A program made the translations under genes and the position numbers. From positions 1 through 64,000 of the forward strand of contig NZ_PDOB01000023.1 in assembly GCF_002760665.1 (NCBI RefSeq): 64,000 nt of DNA, given 5' to 3'. This document shows, piece by piece, positions 54,070 through 64,000 of the stretch. The stretch comes from Massilia psychrophila (GTDB lineage: Bacteria > Pseudomonadota > Gammaproteobacteria > Burkholderiales > Burkholderiaceae_D). The stretch's first letter is position 1; the number at the start of each line of letters is the position of its first letter. Below the pieces are notes generated by a model that had not been told where the DNA came from, searched no databases, and worked only from the letters and a program-made list of their open reading frames with translations.

Positions 54070-54829
<760 letters not shown>

Positions 54830-54833
<4 letters not shown>

Positions 54834-56068
54834 TCCGGCTTGTCCTGGGCGATCAGGCTGCGGGTGACAACCTTGTCGCCCTTCTTCAGGTCGCCGCTGA
54901 CCACTTCGGTAAAGCGGAAGTTCGACAGCCCGATCTTGATATCGACCGGCACCGCCTGGTTTTTGGCGTCAAGCTTGTAAATTTTGAACTGGCGCGCCGC
55001 TTCGTTCTTGCTGTGGAACGACAGGTCGTCGTCCTCGGCCGCCACGGGCACGGCGGGTTCGGCGGGGGCGCCAGGCGCGGCCCGGTTCGCCTTTCCTTTA
55101 TCTGCCTTCTGTTTTTTCAGTTCTTTCTCCGCTTCCTCGTCCGACAGCCGGAAGCGCAGCGCCGCGGTCGGGATGCGCATCACGTTTTCGCGGTTGGCCA
55201 CCACCAGCCGCACCTGCGCCGTCATGCCGGGTTTCAGCAATTCCTGCTTGTTCTCGACATCGAGCACGACGTTGTAGGTGACGACGTTGGCAACCACGTT
55301 GGCGGCGAGGCGGAACTGGCGCGTGCTGGCGTCGAATTCGCGGTCGGGGTAGGCGTCGACGACAAAGCGGGCCGCCTGGCCGTCCTTCAACGCGCCGACG
55401 TCGGCTTCCGAGACGCTGGTGTCGATCTGCATCTTGGTCAGGTCGCGCGCGATCTGGAACAGGTTCGGCGTGGTGAACGACGCCGCCACGGTCTGGCCAA
55501 GGTCGATGGTGCGCTTGATGACGACGCCGTCGATCGGGGCGCGGATCACGCTGTTGTCGAGGTCAGCCTGGGAACGCGCCAGTTGCGCTTCGGCCAGCTT
55601 GACGTTGGCGCTGGCGACGTCGAGTTCGCGGCGCGACTGGTCCAGCGTCAGCGCCGAAATGTAGTTCTGGCCGACCAGGCGTTGATTGCGTTCGAAATTA
55701 GCCTGGGCCAGCCGCATCGAGGCCTGGGCCGAAGCGACGCTGGCCTCGACCTGGCGGATCTGGGCGTTGAAGATGGTCGGGTCGAGCTTGAGCAGCACCT
55801 GGCCTTTTTTTACGTGGTCGTTGAAGTCGGCCTTCAGTTCGACCACGGTGCCCGATACCTGCGAGCCGACGTTGATCAACGCCACCGGGTTGATGGTGCC
55901 GGTCGCGTTGACGGTCTGGGTCAGGTTGCCGATGTCGACGGCGACGGTGCGGTATTTCGATGCAGGCAGCGGCTTTTCTTTTTTGCTGTACAGCCAGGCG
56001 GCGGCGGCGGCGGCGGCCAACACCAGTCCGAGCGCCAGCACTACCCGTTTTTTCGTGAGTATTTTCAT
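54830..56068 (-). CDS. MacA-type periplasmic adaptor
   Basis: 412 residues from ATG 56068. One N-terminal membrane anchor (VVLALGLVLAAAAAAAWLY, including a run of seven Ala from a GCC/GCG repeat), biotinyl-lipoyl halves (LINVGSQVSGTVVELKADFN and VIRAPIDGVVIKRTIDLGQT), a coiled-coil hairpin, and a C-terminal region with a Lys/Ala/Glu-rich low-complexity segment (EKELKKQKADKGKANRAAPG). It links the ABC exporter to an outer-membrane channel, none of which is encoded here. A palindrome CAACATG-CATA-CATGTTG stands upstream at 56142-56159. Confidence 0.92.
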
Positions 56069-56206
56069 CGTTATCCACACTTGAGCCCGGTGAAGCGCCG
56101 TGGCGCGATATCGAGAGTGTGCGATAACTTTGCAATTACTGCAACATGCATACATGTTGAGGAGGGCGGCGATGGGCTGGCCTAGCGGCCCGCGGATTCA
56201 CGCAGA

Positions 56207-57178
56207 CTACGGGTTTTCGATCACCACCTGGTTGCGTCCATGCCGCTTGGCGGTGTACAGGGCGCGGTCGGCGGCGCCGATCAGCGCGGCCACTTCGACC
56301 GGCTGGTGCGGCGCCTGCGTCGCCACGCCGATGCTGACGGTGATGCGCTGCGAACCGTGACCGCCCGGCGCGCCGGCATGCGGAATCGCCAGTTGCGCGA
56401 TGCGCTGGCGCAAGCTTTCGGCGACCCTGGCGCCGCTGGCGCTGTCCATGTCGGGCAGGATCACGACGAACTCCTCGCCGCCGTAGCGCGCGATCAGGTC
56501 CTGCGGGCGCTGCAGCATGGCCGCCAGCGCGCCGGCCACCCTGATCAGGGTGTCGTCGCCCTGCTGGTGGCCGTAGTGATCGTTGTAAGCCTTGAAGAAA
56601 TCGATGTCGATCATCAGCATCGTCAGCGCGATCGCCGAGCGCTTGGCGCGCCGCTGTTCCTTCTCCATCGCCAAATCGAAATGGCGGCGGTTGGCGATGC
56701 CGGTCAGGCCGTCCGAAAACGTCTGCGAGCGCAGTTCGAGCGCCTGGTCGCGCAACAGCCGTTCGCGGTGCACCGCCGCGCTGACGTCGCTGACCTGGAT
56801 CAGGCAATGGCGCGCGGCGCCGGTCACCGCTAACGGCGTCACCGCCACCGCCTGCTGGATGCGCACACCGCTGGTGCGCGCCGCGTGGTTGGCGAACAGG
56901 GGGATCGGCGCCTTGTGCAAGGTTTGCGACAGCACCGCCGGAAAATTGTCGCGCAGCGCCTGCAGCACGGCGTTGTCGAGGCGCTTGCCCCTCAGCTCAG
57001 GAAACACGGCAAAGAAATCGCGTCCCACCACCATGCCCGCTTCGTGGCCGGAATGACGGCTCATCCAGTGGTTCCACAAGACCACCCGGCGTTGGTGGTC
57101 GAGCACCACCGCACCGAGGTCGATGACGCCGAACACGCTGTCGAGCATGCCCGGATGAATCGTTGCAACAGCGTCCAT
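56207..57178 (-). CDS. PAS-GGDEF diguanylate cyclase
   Basis: 323 residues from ATG 57178. A PAS-like domain (SVFGVIDLGAVVLDHQRRVV, LWNHWMSRHSGHEAGMVVGR) covers about 8-135. The GGDEF domain has the loop GGEEF at about 233-237, with an RxxD inhibitory site (RPQD) five residues before. No membrane segment. It makes c-di-GMP. It starts just before the cheC stop codon region and is the last gene of a tightly packed response regulator-CheC-cyclase operon, which suggests chemotaxis-type input to c-di-GMP. Confidence 0.93.
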   Translation of the reverse strand: MDAVATIHPGMLDSVFGVIDLGAVVLDHQRRVVLWNHWMSRHSGHEAGMVVGRDFFAVFPELRGKRLDNAVLQALRDNFPAVLSQTLHKAPIPLFANHAARTSGVRIQQAVAVTPLAVTGAARHCLIQVSDVSAAVHRERLLRDQALELRSQTFSDGLTGIANRRHFDLAMEKEQRRAKRSAIALTMLMIDIDFFKAYNDHYGHQQGDDTLIRVAGALAAMLQRPQDLIARYGGEEFVVILPDMDSASGARVAESLRQRIAQLAIPHAGAPGGHGSQRITVSIGVATQAPHQPVEVAALIGAADRALYTAKRHGRNQVVIENP

Positions 57179-57179
57179 G

Positions 57180-57800
57180 TCAGCCCCTGCCTTCGATTTT
57201 GGCGAGGAAACGGTCGACCTGCGCTTGCAGGTCATCCAGCGCGCTGAGGTCGAGGATGAACGCGACATAACCGTGGATCTGGTGGGTTTCGAGGATGAAG
57301 TCGATATGCAGCATCAGCACCACGGTGTCGGCCTGGCCGCCGGTGGCGCTGAGGATGTCTTCGCTGCTGCCCAGGTGGTACAGCGGCAGCGAGCCGCGCA
57401 ATTCGTGCTCGAACAGGTTGGCCAGTGTGCCGACGCACGAGTTCAGGATGATGTTGCCGATCTCGCTCATCGCCTCCTGTTCCATCTCGCTCAACTCGGT
57501 GAACGGCACCGCCTCGCCGACCATCAGGCGGACGATGTCGAGACTCTTGTCTTCGGGGAACATGAGAATCGCTTCGGTCGTAAACGCGCCCTCATAATGC
57601 TGGCTGACGCCGCACACGCGCTGGCCGTCGGTGTGTCCGAGCATGGCGGCGGCGTCGGCGCGGTTGAGGAAGCGGATCGACGGCACCGACATCGTCACTT
57701 CTTCACTGACGATCTCGCTCATCGCCCTGGCGGCCTGGCCGACGCCGATATTGAAAATTTCGACCAGCGCATCGTGCTGCAGTTCGCTGAGCTCGAGCAT
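57180..57800 (-). CDS. cheC: CheC-family phosphatase-like protein
   Basis: 206 residues from the Met of MLELSELQHDALVEIFNIGV. Both CheC active-site patterns are present: D-x3-E-x2-N in HDALVEIFNIGVGQA, and E-x2-N in EAMSEIGNIILNSCVGTLAN. CheC/CheX/FliY proteins dephosphorylate CheY-P. A fused C-terminal propeller or FliN domain is absent. It begins two bases after the end of the response-regulator gene, whose product is the likely substrate. A longer upstream frame overlaps that gene and is rejected. Confidence 0.88.
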   Translation of the reverse strand: MLELSELQHDALVEIFNIGVGQAARAMSEIVSEEVTMSVPSIRFLNRADAAAMLGHTDGQRVCGVSQHYEGAFTTEAILMFPEDKSLDIVRLMVGEAVPFTELSEMEQEAMSEIGNIILNSCVGTLANLFEHELRGSLPLYHLGSSEDILSATGGQADTVVLMLHIDFILETHQIHGYVAFILDLSALDDLQAQVDRFLAKIEGRG

Positions 57801-57802
57801 GC

Positions 57803-58168
57803 TTATTCCAACGCGCCCAACAGGGCGTGGATGCGCTCCTCCGTGATCGGCTTTTCCATGAAGCCGATACCCATCTGGGAAGCGCGGTTGCGGGTGGTGT
57901 TCTGGACGTTGGCGGTGACGAGCGAGATGTGCGCGTGCGGGCACATGACGCGCAGGTGGCCGGCGGCGGCCAGCCCGCCCATGCCCGGCATGTTGACGTC
58001 GACCAGGATCAGCACCGGCGACATCGCCTGCGCCATCTCGAGCGCCTGCTCGCCGGTTGCCGCTTCCTCGACCAGCCAGCCGGGTTGCCTGGCGAGGATG
58101 AACTGGCGCGCCATCATGCGGGAGACACGGCTGTCGTCGACCACGAGGACGGTTTTGGAATCGTTCAT
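57803..58168 (-). CDS. CheY-like single-domain response regulator
   Basis: 121 residues. Receiver with DD at 11-12, phosphoacceptor Asp57 (ILVDVNMPGMGG), Thr in SLVTANVQNTT and Lys in FMEKPITEER. No output domain. First gene of the operon with cheC and a GGDEF cyclase. The kinase is not encoded nearby. A perfect palindrome, TTTGGAAA-T-TTTCCAAA, stands 53 bases upstream. Confidence 0.93.
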   Translation of the reverse strand: MNDSKTVLVVDDSRVSRMMARQFILARQPGWLVEEAATGEQALEMAQAMSPVLILVDVNMPGMGGLAAAGHLRVMCPHAHISLVTANVQNTTRNRASQMGIGFMEKPITEERIHALLGALE

Positions 58169-58220
58169 TTCTGGTTCCCTCTGATTAACTTAAGGCGTAG
58201 GACATTGTCCCATGGTTCCA

Positions 58221-58237
58221 TTTGGAAATTTTCCAAA
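58221..58237. promoter_or_regulatory. Operator-like palindrome upstream of the CheY-CheC-cyclase operon
   Basis: TTTGGAAA, one central T, TTTCCAAA: a perfect 8-bp inverted repeat, with looser TTCC/GGAA outer arms. It lies in the divergent region between the response regulator (start 58168) and rpiA (start 58375). The binding protein is unknown. Confidence 0.5.
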
Positions 58238-58374
58238 AAGGAATACTGTTTGCGCTGGCGCGCGCTGGTGCGTCTTTACATTTGCTGTCCGACAAAGGTA
58301 TTTATGGTTGCCAGGCGGTCGCGCTACGGTTGATCCGTTAAAATGTCGGCATTCTTCTCTCACTTCCCGAATTC

Positions 58375-59061
58375 ATGACCCAAGACGAACTCAAGCAAGC
58401 GGTAGCCGTGGCGGCCATTCACTACGTCGTCGACGGTGAAATCATCGGCGTCGGCACCGGCTCGACCGCCAATTTCTTCATCGACGAGCTGGCAAAGATC
58501 AAACACCGCATCAAGGGCACAGTGGCGTCGTCGGAAGCGACAGCTGCGCGCCTGCGCGGTCACGGCATCGACGTGTTCGACCTCAATGAGGTAACCTCAA
58601 TTGCGGTCTACATCGATGGCGCCGACGAGATCACCGCGAGCGGCGCGATGATCAAGGGCGGCGGCGCGGCGCTGACGCGCGAAAAAATTGTCGCGTCGGT
58701 GTCGGGCAAGTTCATCTGCATCGCCGACGGCTCCAAGCTGGTCGAGGTGATGGGCAAGTTTCCCCTGCCGGTCGAGGTATTGCCGATGGCGCGCGCGGCC
58801 GTGATGCGCAAGCTGACCGCCCTCGGCGGCCAGCCGAAGCTGCGTACGATGCGCACCAACGCCGGTAGCGACCAGGCCTTCATTACCGACAACGGCGGCG
58901 AGATCATCGACGTGGCGGGCCTGGCCATCCTTGATCCGGTGGCGCTCGAGCGGGAAATCAACCAGGTGCCCGGCGTAATCGCGGTCGGCCTGTTCGCGCT
59001 ACGCGGCGCCGACGTCTGCCTGCTGGGCACCGGCGACGGCGTCAAAACGCTTACTTTTTGA
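58375..59061 (+). CDS. rpiA: Ribose-5-phosphate isomerase A
   Basis: 228 residues. Conserved phrases: [60 protein letters not shown] (catalytic Asp), [20 protein letters not shown] and [11 protein letters not shown]. It interconverts ribose-5-phosphate and ribulose-5-phosphate in the pentose phosphate pathway. Full length. A small lipoprotein gene follows after 14 bases. Confidence 0.97.
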   Translation: MTQDELKQAVAVAAIHYVVDGEIIGVGTGSTANFFIDELAKIKHRIKGTVASSEATAARLRGHGIDVFDLNEVTSIAVYIDGADEITASGAMIKGGGAALTREKIVASVSGKFICIADGSKLVEVMGKFPLPVEVLPMARAAVMRKLTALGGQPKLRTMRTNAGSDQAFITDNGGEIIDVAGLAILDPVALEREINQVPGVIAVGLFALRGADVCLLGTGDGVKTLTF

Positions 59062-59075
59062 TTCAAGGAGCACTG

Positions 59076-59393
59076 ATGAGGCGATTGGCCTTGCTGGTGG
59101 CGTGCGCGTCCTTGCTGGGCGCCTGTGCGATCGTGAAATCCCCAACCGCGCCGATGGCGCCGGCGCCATCGGTCGCGCAGGCGGCACCGGCCCAGCTGAT
59201 CGAGCGCATCGCGTTCCGGCCGGGGATATCGTCGGTGACGGTCGAAAAACTCGGCAAGCTTCAGGCGTGCTCGAGCAACGAGGGGGCGGGGCTGGTGACG
59301 GAGCCGGGCCCAGTCGAGGTCTACAGGATGGTGTGCAGCAGCGGCAAGGTGTTCATGGCGCGCTGTGAATTGAGGCAGTGCAGGGCGATGTGA
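59076..59393 (+). CDS. Small predicted lipoprotein
   Basis: 105 residues from ATG 59076. Signal peptide MRRLALLVACASLLGACAIV with lipobox LGAC, so lipid-modified at Cys17. A Pro/Ala-rich linker leads to a small domain with LIERIAFRPGISSVTVEKLG, three Cys (LQACSS, MVCSSG, RCELRQC) and a stop after RAM. I do not recognise a family. GGAG precedes the start; probably cotranscribed with rpiA. Confidence 0.8.
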   Translation: MRRLALLVACASLLGACAIVKSPTAPMAPAPSVAQAAPAQLIERIAFRPGISSVTVEKLGKLQACSSNEGAGLVTEPGPVEVYRMVCSSGKVFMARCELRQCRAM

Positions 59394-59436
59394 TCTAAGT
59401 CGTCGCCGCATGCGCGGCGACGACTTCGTTTGCTAA

Positions 59437-59709
59437 TTACTCCGCCGGCGGCACATACCCCATGGCCGCATCGGCGCCTTCGCCGAAAAAATGTTTTTCC
59501 ATCTGCGCCGCCAGGTACTTGCGGGCGCGCAGGTCGGCCAGGTTCAGGCGGTTTTCGTTGACCAGCATGGTCTGGTGCTTGAGCCACGCGGCCCAAGCCT
59601 CTTTCGACACCTGCTCGTAAATTCGTTTGCCCAGCTCGCCCGGATACGGCGGGAAGTCGAGCCCTTCGGCCTCTTTGTTCAGTTTGATGCAATGGACGGT
59701 GCGGGCCAT
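59437..59709 (-). CDS. yggX: Oxidative damage protection / Fe(II)-trafficking protein YggX
   Basis: 90 residues starting [20 protein letters not shown], with [20 protein letters not shown] and [20 protein letters not shown]. The conserved Cys7 is present. YggX proteins protect iron-sulfur clusters from oxidative damage and are implicated in Fe(II) handling. It follows argA on the same strand after 37 bases. Length is normal. Confidence 0.96.
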   Translation of the reverse strand: MARTVHCIKLNKEAEGLDFPPYPGELGKRIYEQVSKEAWAAWLKHQTMLVNENRLNLADLRARKYLAAQMEKHFFGEGADAAMGYVPPAE

Positions 59710-59746
59710 GTGTGCTCCTAGGGAGGGATAGTAGGGGAAAGCGTGA

Positions 59747-61057
59747 TTATAAAGGCTTGATCAGGACCTGGGATTTGCGCTGCCAGTTGTACATGTGCTG
59801 GCGGTCCTTCGGCAGCGCATCGACCGTGGCCGGCACGAAGCCGCGCTTCTGGAACCAGTGCGAGGTGCGGGTGGTCAGCACGAACAGCTTGGTGAAGCCG
59901 GCGGCGCGCGCGCGGTTTTCGATGTGGCGCAGGATGCGTTCGCCGTCGCCCTGGGTCTGCACCTCGGGATTGACGGTCAGGCAGGCCATTTCGGCCATCT
60001 TGGCCGAAGGGAAGGGGTACAGCGCGGCACAGCCGAAGATCACGCCATCGTGCTCGATCACCGAAAAATTGTCGATCTCGCGCTCGATCAGTTCGCGCCC
60101 GCGCTTGACCAGCGTGCCGTCGGCCTCGAGCGGCTCGATCAGCTTGATGATGCCGCCGACGTCGTCGATGTTCGCCTTGCGCAGGCTTTCGAGGTTTTCG
60201 TGGCTGATCATGGTGCCCACGCCGTCGTGGGTGAACAGTTCGAGCAGGGCCGAGCCGTCCATCGCGAACGGCACGATGTGGGCGCGGTCGACGCCGCTGC
60301 TGCAGGCCTTGATCGCGTGTTGCAGGTAATAGGCGGCGTCGGCCGGCAGGAAGCCGGCTTGCAGCACCGCTTCGGCCTGGTGCGACGACAGTTCGCGGAT
60401 TTCAAGGCCGGCCGCATCCTGCATCATCGGCGTTTCGCTGATGAAGATCAGCTTGTCGGCCTGCAGGGCGACGGCGGCCGACGTGGCGACGTCTTCCATC
60501 GTCAGGTTGAAGACTTCGCCGGTCGGCGAAAAGCCCAGCGGCGACAGCAGCACCACGCTGTCGGTGGCCAGGATCGGGTGGATCGTCTCGGCCGCCACCT
60601 TGCGGGTGACGCCGGTCAGCTCGAGGTCGACGCCGTCGATTACGCCAAGCGGGCGCGCTGTGACGAAATTACCCGAGATAATACGGATGGCGGCATTCGA
60701 CATCGGCGTGTTCGGCAAGCCCTGGCTGAAGGCCGCTTCGATGTCCAGGCGCAGTTCGCCGGCCGCTTCCTTCGCGCACTCGAGCGCGGCGATGTCGGTG
60801 ATGCGGATGCCGTTGTGGAAGCGGCCCTCGACGTTTCGCAGCGCCAGTTGCTCGGCCACTTGCGGGCGCGAGCCGTGGACGATGACGACGCGGATGCCGA
60901 GAGCAACCAGCAGCGACAAATCCTGGGCCAGCACGGTCAGCGCGCCGGCCATCACCAGTTCACCGGGGAAGGCAACGACGAAGGTCTTGCCGCGGAATGC
61001 GTGGATGTACGGCGCGACTGAGCGCAGCCATTGGACGAATTGGGTAGGGGTTTCCAT
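59747..61057 (-). CDS. argA: Amino-acid N-acetyltransferase (N-acetylglutamate synthase)
   Basis: 436 residues from [20 protein letters not shown] at 61057. Amino-acid-kinase-like domain ([60 protein letters not shown]) followed by a GNAT domain ([40 protein letters not shown]). It catalyses the first step of arginine synthesis and is arginine-inhibited in this class. A second ATG is at 61066; a TATAAT box spans it, so the transcript may start close to 61057. Divergent from hrpA, only 53 bases away. Confidence 0.95.
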   Translation of the reverse strand: METPTQFVQWLRSVAPYIHAFRGKTFVVAFPGELVMAGALTVLAQDLSLLVALGIRVVIVHGSRPQVAEQLALRNVEGRFHNGIRITDIAALECAKEAAGELRLDIEAAFSQGLPNTPMSNAAIRIISGNFVTARPLGVIDGVDLELTGVTRKVAAETIHPILATDSVVLLSPLGFSPTGEVFNLTMEDVATSAAVALQADKLIFISETPMMQDAAGLEIRELSSHQAEAVLQAGFLPADAAYYLQHAIKACSSGVDRAHIVPFAMDGSALLELFTHDGVGTMISHENLESLRKANIDDVGGIIKLIEPLEADGTLVKRGRELIEREIDNFSVIEHDGVIFGCAALYPFPSAKMAEMACLTVNPEVQTQGDGERILRHIENRARAAGFTKLFVLTTRTSHWFQKRGFVPATVDALPKDRQHMYNWQRKSQVLIKPL

Positions 61058-61110
61058 TTGCCGCATTATAATTCGCTGCGCGACTTGCGCGCTAAATACA
61101 TGTAAAAACA

Positions 61111-64000
61111 ATGTCAGAACAAAGTAACAAGGGTTTGCCCGCCACACCGCCGCCAATTTCCGCGCCGACCGATTCACCGGTCGCGCCGCCCGCGCCGCAC
61201 AAGCCGCGCCAGCCGCAGGCGCCCCGCGAACCACGATCGCCACGGCCACCGCGCGAAGCATTGCGCACGCCGCTGCCTCCGATTACCTTCCCCGAGGACT
61301 TGCCGGTGTCGGGGCGGCGCGGCGACATCGCCACCGCGATCCTCGAGAACCAGGTCATCATCGTGTCGGGCGAGACCGGCTCCGGCAAGACCACCCAGCT
61401 GCCGAAGATCTGCCTCGAACTCGGGCGCGGCCAGAAGGGCATGATCGGCCATACCCAGCCGCGCCGGATCGCCGCATCGTCGACTGCCAAGCGCATCGCC
61501 CAGGAACTCGGCTCGCCCCTCGGCGTGCACGTCGGCTTCAAGGTGCGCTTCACCGACACGCTGCAGCCGGGCGCCTCGGTCAAGCTGATGACCGACGGTA
61601 TCTTGCTGGCCGAAACCCAGACCGACCCGCTGCTCAAGAACTACGACACCATCATCATCGACGAGGCGCACGAACGCAGCCTGAACATCGATTTCCTGCT
61701 TGGCTACCTGAAGCAGCTGCTGCCGCGCCGGCCCGACCTGAAGGTGATCATCACGTCGGCCACGATCGACGCCGACCGCTTCGCGCGCCACTTCGGCGTT
61801 GGCGGCAAGCTCGCGCCGGTGATCGAAGTGTCGGGCCGGCTGTACCAGGTCGAAGTGCGCTACCGCCCGGTCGAGCGCGAACAGGTGCTGACCGGCGCTC
61901 CCGACACCGGCAAGCCGGCGCCAAAGGCGCAGGCGGCACGCGAAAAACGCGACCTGATGGACGCAGTGGTCGACGGCGTCGATGAACTGTGCCGGCTAGG
62001 TTCCGGCGACGTGCTGGTGTTCCTGCCGGGCGAGCGCGAGATCCGCGATTGCGCCGAGGCGCTGCGCAAGCACCATCCGCCGCACGTCGAGATACTGCCG
62101 CTGTTCGCCCGCCTGTCGGTCGAGGAGCAGGAACGCGTTTTCAAAATCAGCAATGCGCGCCGCATCGTGTTGGCCACTAACGTCGCCGAAACGTCGCTCA
62201 CCGTGCCGGGCATCCGTTACGTCGTCGACGCCGGTCTTGCGCGCGTAAAACGCTACAGTTTTCGCAACAAGGTCGAGCAATTGCAGGTCGAGCCGATCGC
62301 GCAGTCGGCGGCCAACCAGCGCGCCGGGCGCTGCGGGCGCGTCGCCGACGGCGTCTGCATCCGGCTCTACGAAGAGCAGGACTTCCTGCAGCGGCCCAAA
62401 TTTACCGAGCCGGAAATTTTGCGCTCGTCGCTGGCGGCGGTCATCCTGCGCATGAAGGCGCTGCACCTGACGGACGTCGAAACGTTCCCATTTATCGAGC
62501 CGCCGCAAGGGCGCGCGATCGCCGACGGCTACCAGCTGCTGCAGGAAGTGGGCGCGGTCGACGACGTCAATGGGTTGACGCCGCTCGGCCACAAGCTGGC
62601 CAAGCTGCCGCTCGATCCGCGTGTCGGGCGCATGATTTTGGCCGCGCTGGAGAACGCCTGTCTCACCGAGATGCTGGTCATCGCCTCGGCGCTGTCGGTG
62701 CAGGACCCGCGCGACCGGCCGATGGAGCACCAGCAGGCGGCCGACGAAGCGCACAAGAAGTTCGCCGACGAGAAGTCGGAGTTCCTCACCTACATAAAAA
62801 TATGGCGCTGGTTCGAAACCGCGATCGAGCACAAGAAAACCAACCGCCAGTTGCAGGAAACGTGCCGCGCCAATTTTTTGTCGCAGGTGCGATTGCGCGA
62901 GTGGCGCGACGTCCATTCGCAACTGCTCACCATCGTCAAGGAACAGGGCTGGCGGCTCAACGAACTGCCGGCCACCTACGAGAACCTGCACACGGCGCTG
63001 CTCACGGGCCTGTTGGGAAACATCGGCTTCAAAGGCGAGGACGAACCCGGCGCCGGGTATCTGGGCGCGCGCGGCATCCGGTTCCACATCTGGCCCGGCT
63101 CGTCGCTGCTGAAAAAGCCCGGCAAGTGGGTGATGGCGGCCGAACTGGTCGACACCACGCGGCTGTACGCGCGCTGCGTGGCGCAGATCGCCCCCGAGTG
63201 GGTCGAGCGCGTCGGCGCCCACCTGCTGAAAAAATCGTGGGGCGAGCCGCGCTGGGAAAAGCGCGCCGCCCAGGTCACCGCGTCGGAAAAGGCCACCTTG
63301 TATGGCCTGGTGGTGTACAGCCAGCGCCGCATCCACTACGGCCAGTTCAATCCCTTCGAGGCGCGTTCGATCTTCATCCAGGAAGCGCTGGTGGGCGGCG
63401 ACTACGACACGCGCGCGCCGTTTTTCGACCACAACCACAAGCTGATCAAGGAGATCGAAAACCTCGAACACAAGTCGCGCCGGCTCGACGTGCTGGTCGA
63501 CGACCACCTGATCGCGGCATTCTACGACAAGCTGATCCCCGCCGACGTGGTGAATGGCGCCGGCTTCGAAAAATGGCACAAGGACATCACGCGCGACAAT
63601 CCGAAGCTGCTGTTCCTCAACCGCGAAGAGCTGATGCGGCACGAGGCGGCCGGCGTCACCACCGAGCTGTTCCCGAAAACGCTGACGGTCACCGGCATCG
63701 AGATGGGATTGACGTACCACTTCGAGCCGGGCAGCCTGCGCGACGGCGTCACCCTGTCGGTGCCGCTGTTCGCGCTCAACCAGCTGCCGCGCGAGCGCGC
63801 CGAGTGGGTGGTGCCGGGCATGGTGAAGGAGAAGGTGCACCTGCTTTTAAAGTCGCTGCCGCAAAAACTGCGCCGCCATTGCGTGCCGCTGCCCGATTTT
63901 GCGGCGCGCTTTTGCGAGCGCATGTTCGATGCCGGCCTGTTCGGCCGCGGCGACCTGTTAGATGCCATCATCGCCGACGTTCGCACCCGCACCGGCCTGG
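61111..64000 (+). CDS. hrpA: ATP-dependent RNA helicase HrpA (partial, 3' end outside window)
   Basis: The frame opens at ATG 61111 and runs 963 codons off the right edge. A Pro-rich N-terminus of about 60 residues precedes the DEAH helicase core: GETGSGKTTQLPK (Walker A), TQPRRIAASSTAKRIA, IIIDEAHERSLNIDFLLGYL (DEAH), ITSATIDADRF, later VLATNVAETSLTVPGI and QRAGRCGRV. Then HA2, OB-fold and part of the DUF3418 region. HrpA helicases act on RNA; in E. coli it rescues stalled ribosomes and processes mRNA. Family length is about 1300 residues, so the last quarter is missing. Confidence 0.96.
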   Translation, partial: MSEQSNKGLPATPPPISAPTDSPVAPPAPHKPRQPQAPREPRSPRPPREALRTPLPPITFPEDLPVSGRRGDIATAILENQVIIVSGETGSGKTTQLPKICLELGRGQKGMIGHTQPRRIAASSTAKRIAQELGSPLGVHVGFKVRFTDTLQPGASVKLMTDGILLAETQTDPLLKNYDTIIIDEAHERSLNIDFLLGYLKQLLPRRPDLKVIITSATIDADRFARHFGVGGKLAPVIEVSGRLYQVEVRYRPVEREQVLTGAPDTGKPAPKAQAAREKRDLMDAVVDGVDELCRLGSGDVLVFLPGEREIRDCAEALRKHHPPHVEILPLFARLSVEEQERVFKISNARRIVLATNVAETSLTVPGIRYVVDAGLARVKRYSFRNKVEQLQVEPIAQSAANQRAGRCGRVADGVCIRLYEEQDFLQRPKFTEPEILRSSLAAVILRMKALHLTDVETFPFIEPPQGRAIADGYQLLQEVGAVDDVNGLTPLGHKLAKLPLDPRVGRMILAALENACLTEMLVIASALSVQDPRDRPMEHQQAADEAHKKFADEKSEFLTYIKIWRWFETAIEHKKTNRQLQETCRANFLSQVRLREWRDVHSQLLTIVKEQGWRLNELPATYENLHTALLTGLLGNIGFKGEDEPGAGYLGARGIRFHIWPGSSLLKKPGKWVMAAELVDTTRLYARCVAQIAPEWVERVGAHLLKKSWGEPRWEKRAAQVTASEKATLYGLVVYSQRRIHYGQFNPFEARSIFIQEALVGGDYDTRAPFFDHNHKLIKEIENLEHKSRRLDVLVDDHLIAAFYDKLIPADVVNGAGFEKWHKDITRDNPKLLFLNREELMRHEAAGVTTELFPKTLTVTGIEMGLTYHFEPGSLRDGVTLSVPLFALNQLPRERAEWVVPGMVKEKVHLLLKSLPQKLRRHCVPLPDFAARFCERMFDAGLFGRGDLLDAIIADVRTRTGL

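Overview
The window is GC-rich and densely coded, and reads as the chromosome of a flagellated betaproteobacterium. The yicC-gmk-rpoZ-spoT block facing a kinase/phosphatase-rph-rdgB-hemW block, together with the polar flagellin cluster, an Entner-Doudoroff glucose cluster and the protein families, points to the Oxalobacteraceae (Massilia, Janthinobacterium or Duganella type). That placement is inference from content and order. No rRNA, tRNA, CRISPR or prophage was seen.

Layout. 1-5.9 kb: late flagellar genes on the minus strand (fliC, flaG, fliD, fliS, fliT, 5' part of fliK), with two sigma-28-type promoters. 6.3-7.7 kb: a dead IS4-family element inserted in the terminator loop of the next gene. 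7.7-12 kb: diguanylate cyclase, NarL-type two-component pair, membrane protein. 12-15 kb: greB, a broken YciI-like gene cut by a 166-bp inverted-repeat element, an RhtA-like exporter and xth. 15-24.6 kb: spoT, rpoZ, gmk and yicC facing a Ser/Thr kinase, PP2C phosphatase, rph, rdgB and hemW, with a patch of rearranged repeats after rph. 24.7-33 kb: a chemoreceptor and a complete RND efflux operon with divergent TetR repressor. 33-36 kb: transaldolase, a small secreted repeat protein, an outer-membrane protein remnant, a GFA-family protein and msrC.

36-47 kb is a carbon cluster: hexR, zwf, a histidine kinase, a KaiC homologue, an SMP-30 lactonase and pgi on the minus strand, with edd-eda divergent. 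Sites resembling the HexR consensus stand before zwf, pgi and edd, so HexR probably coordinates glucose-6-phosphate entry into the Entner-Doudoroff route. The KaiC-kinase pair inside this cluster is the most unusual arrangement in the window. 47-51 kb: small accessory genes that look like a decayed secreted effector/immunity patch, a PPOX-family protein, a soluble sugar dehydrogenase with an Asp-rich insert, and an IS66 remnant. 51.8-58.2 kb: a split MacAB-type exporter with a TPR protein, then a CheY-CheC-GGDEF operon. 58.4-64 kb: rpiA, a lipoprotein, a YggX-type protein, argA and the 5' part of hrpA.

Themes: motility and c-di-GMP signalling (fli genes, two GGDEF cyclases, chemoreceptor, CheY/CheC), stringent response and nucleotide housekeeping, HexR-controlled glucose catabolism, and efflux. 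Mobile-element activity is old and decayed: every transposase trace is inactivated, and short palindromic repeats sit between convergent genes.
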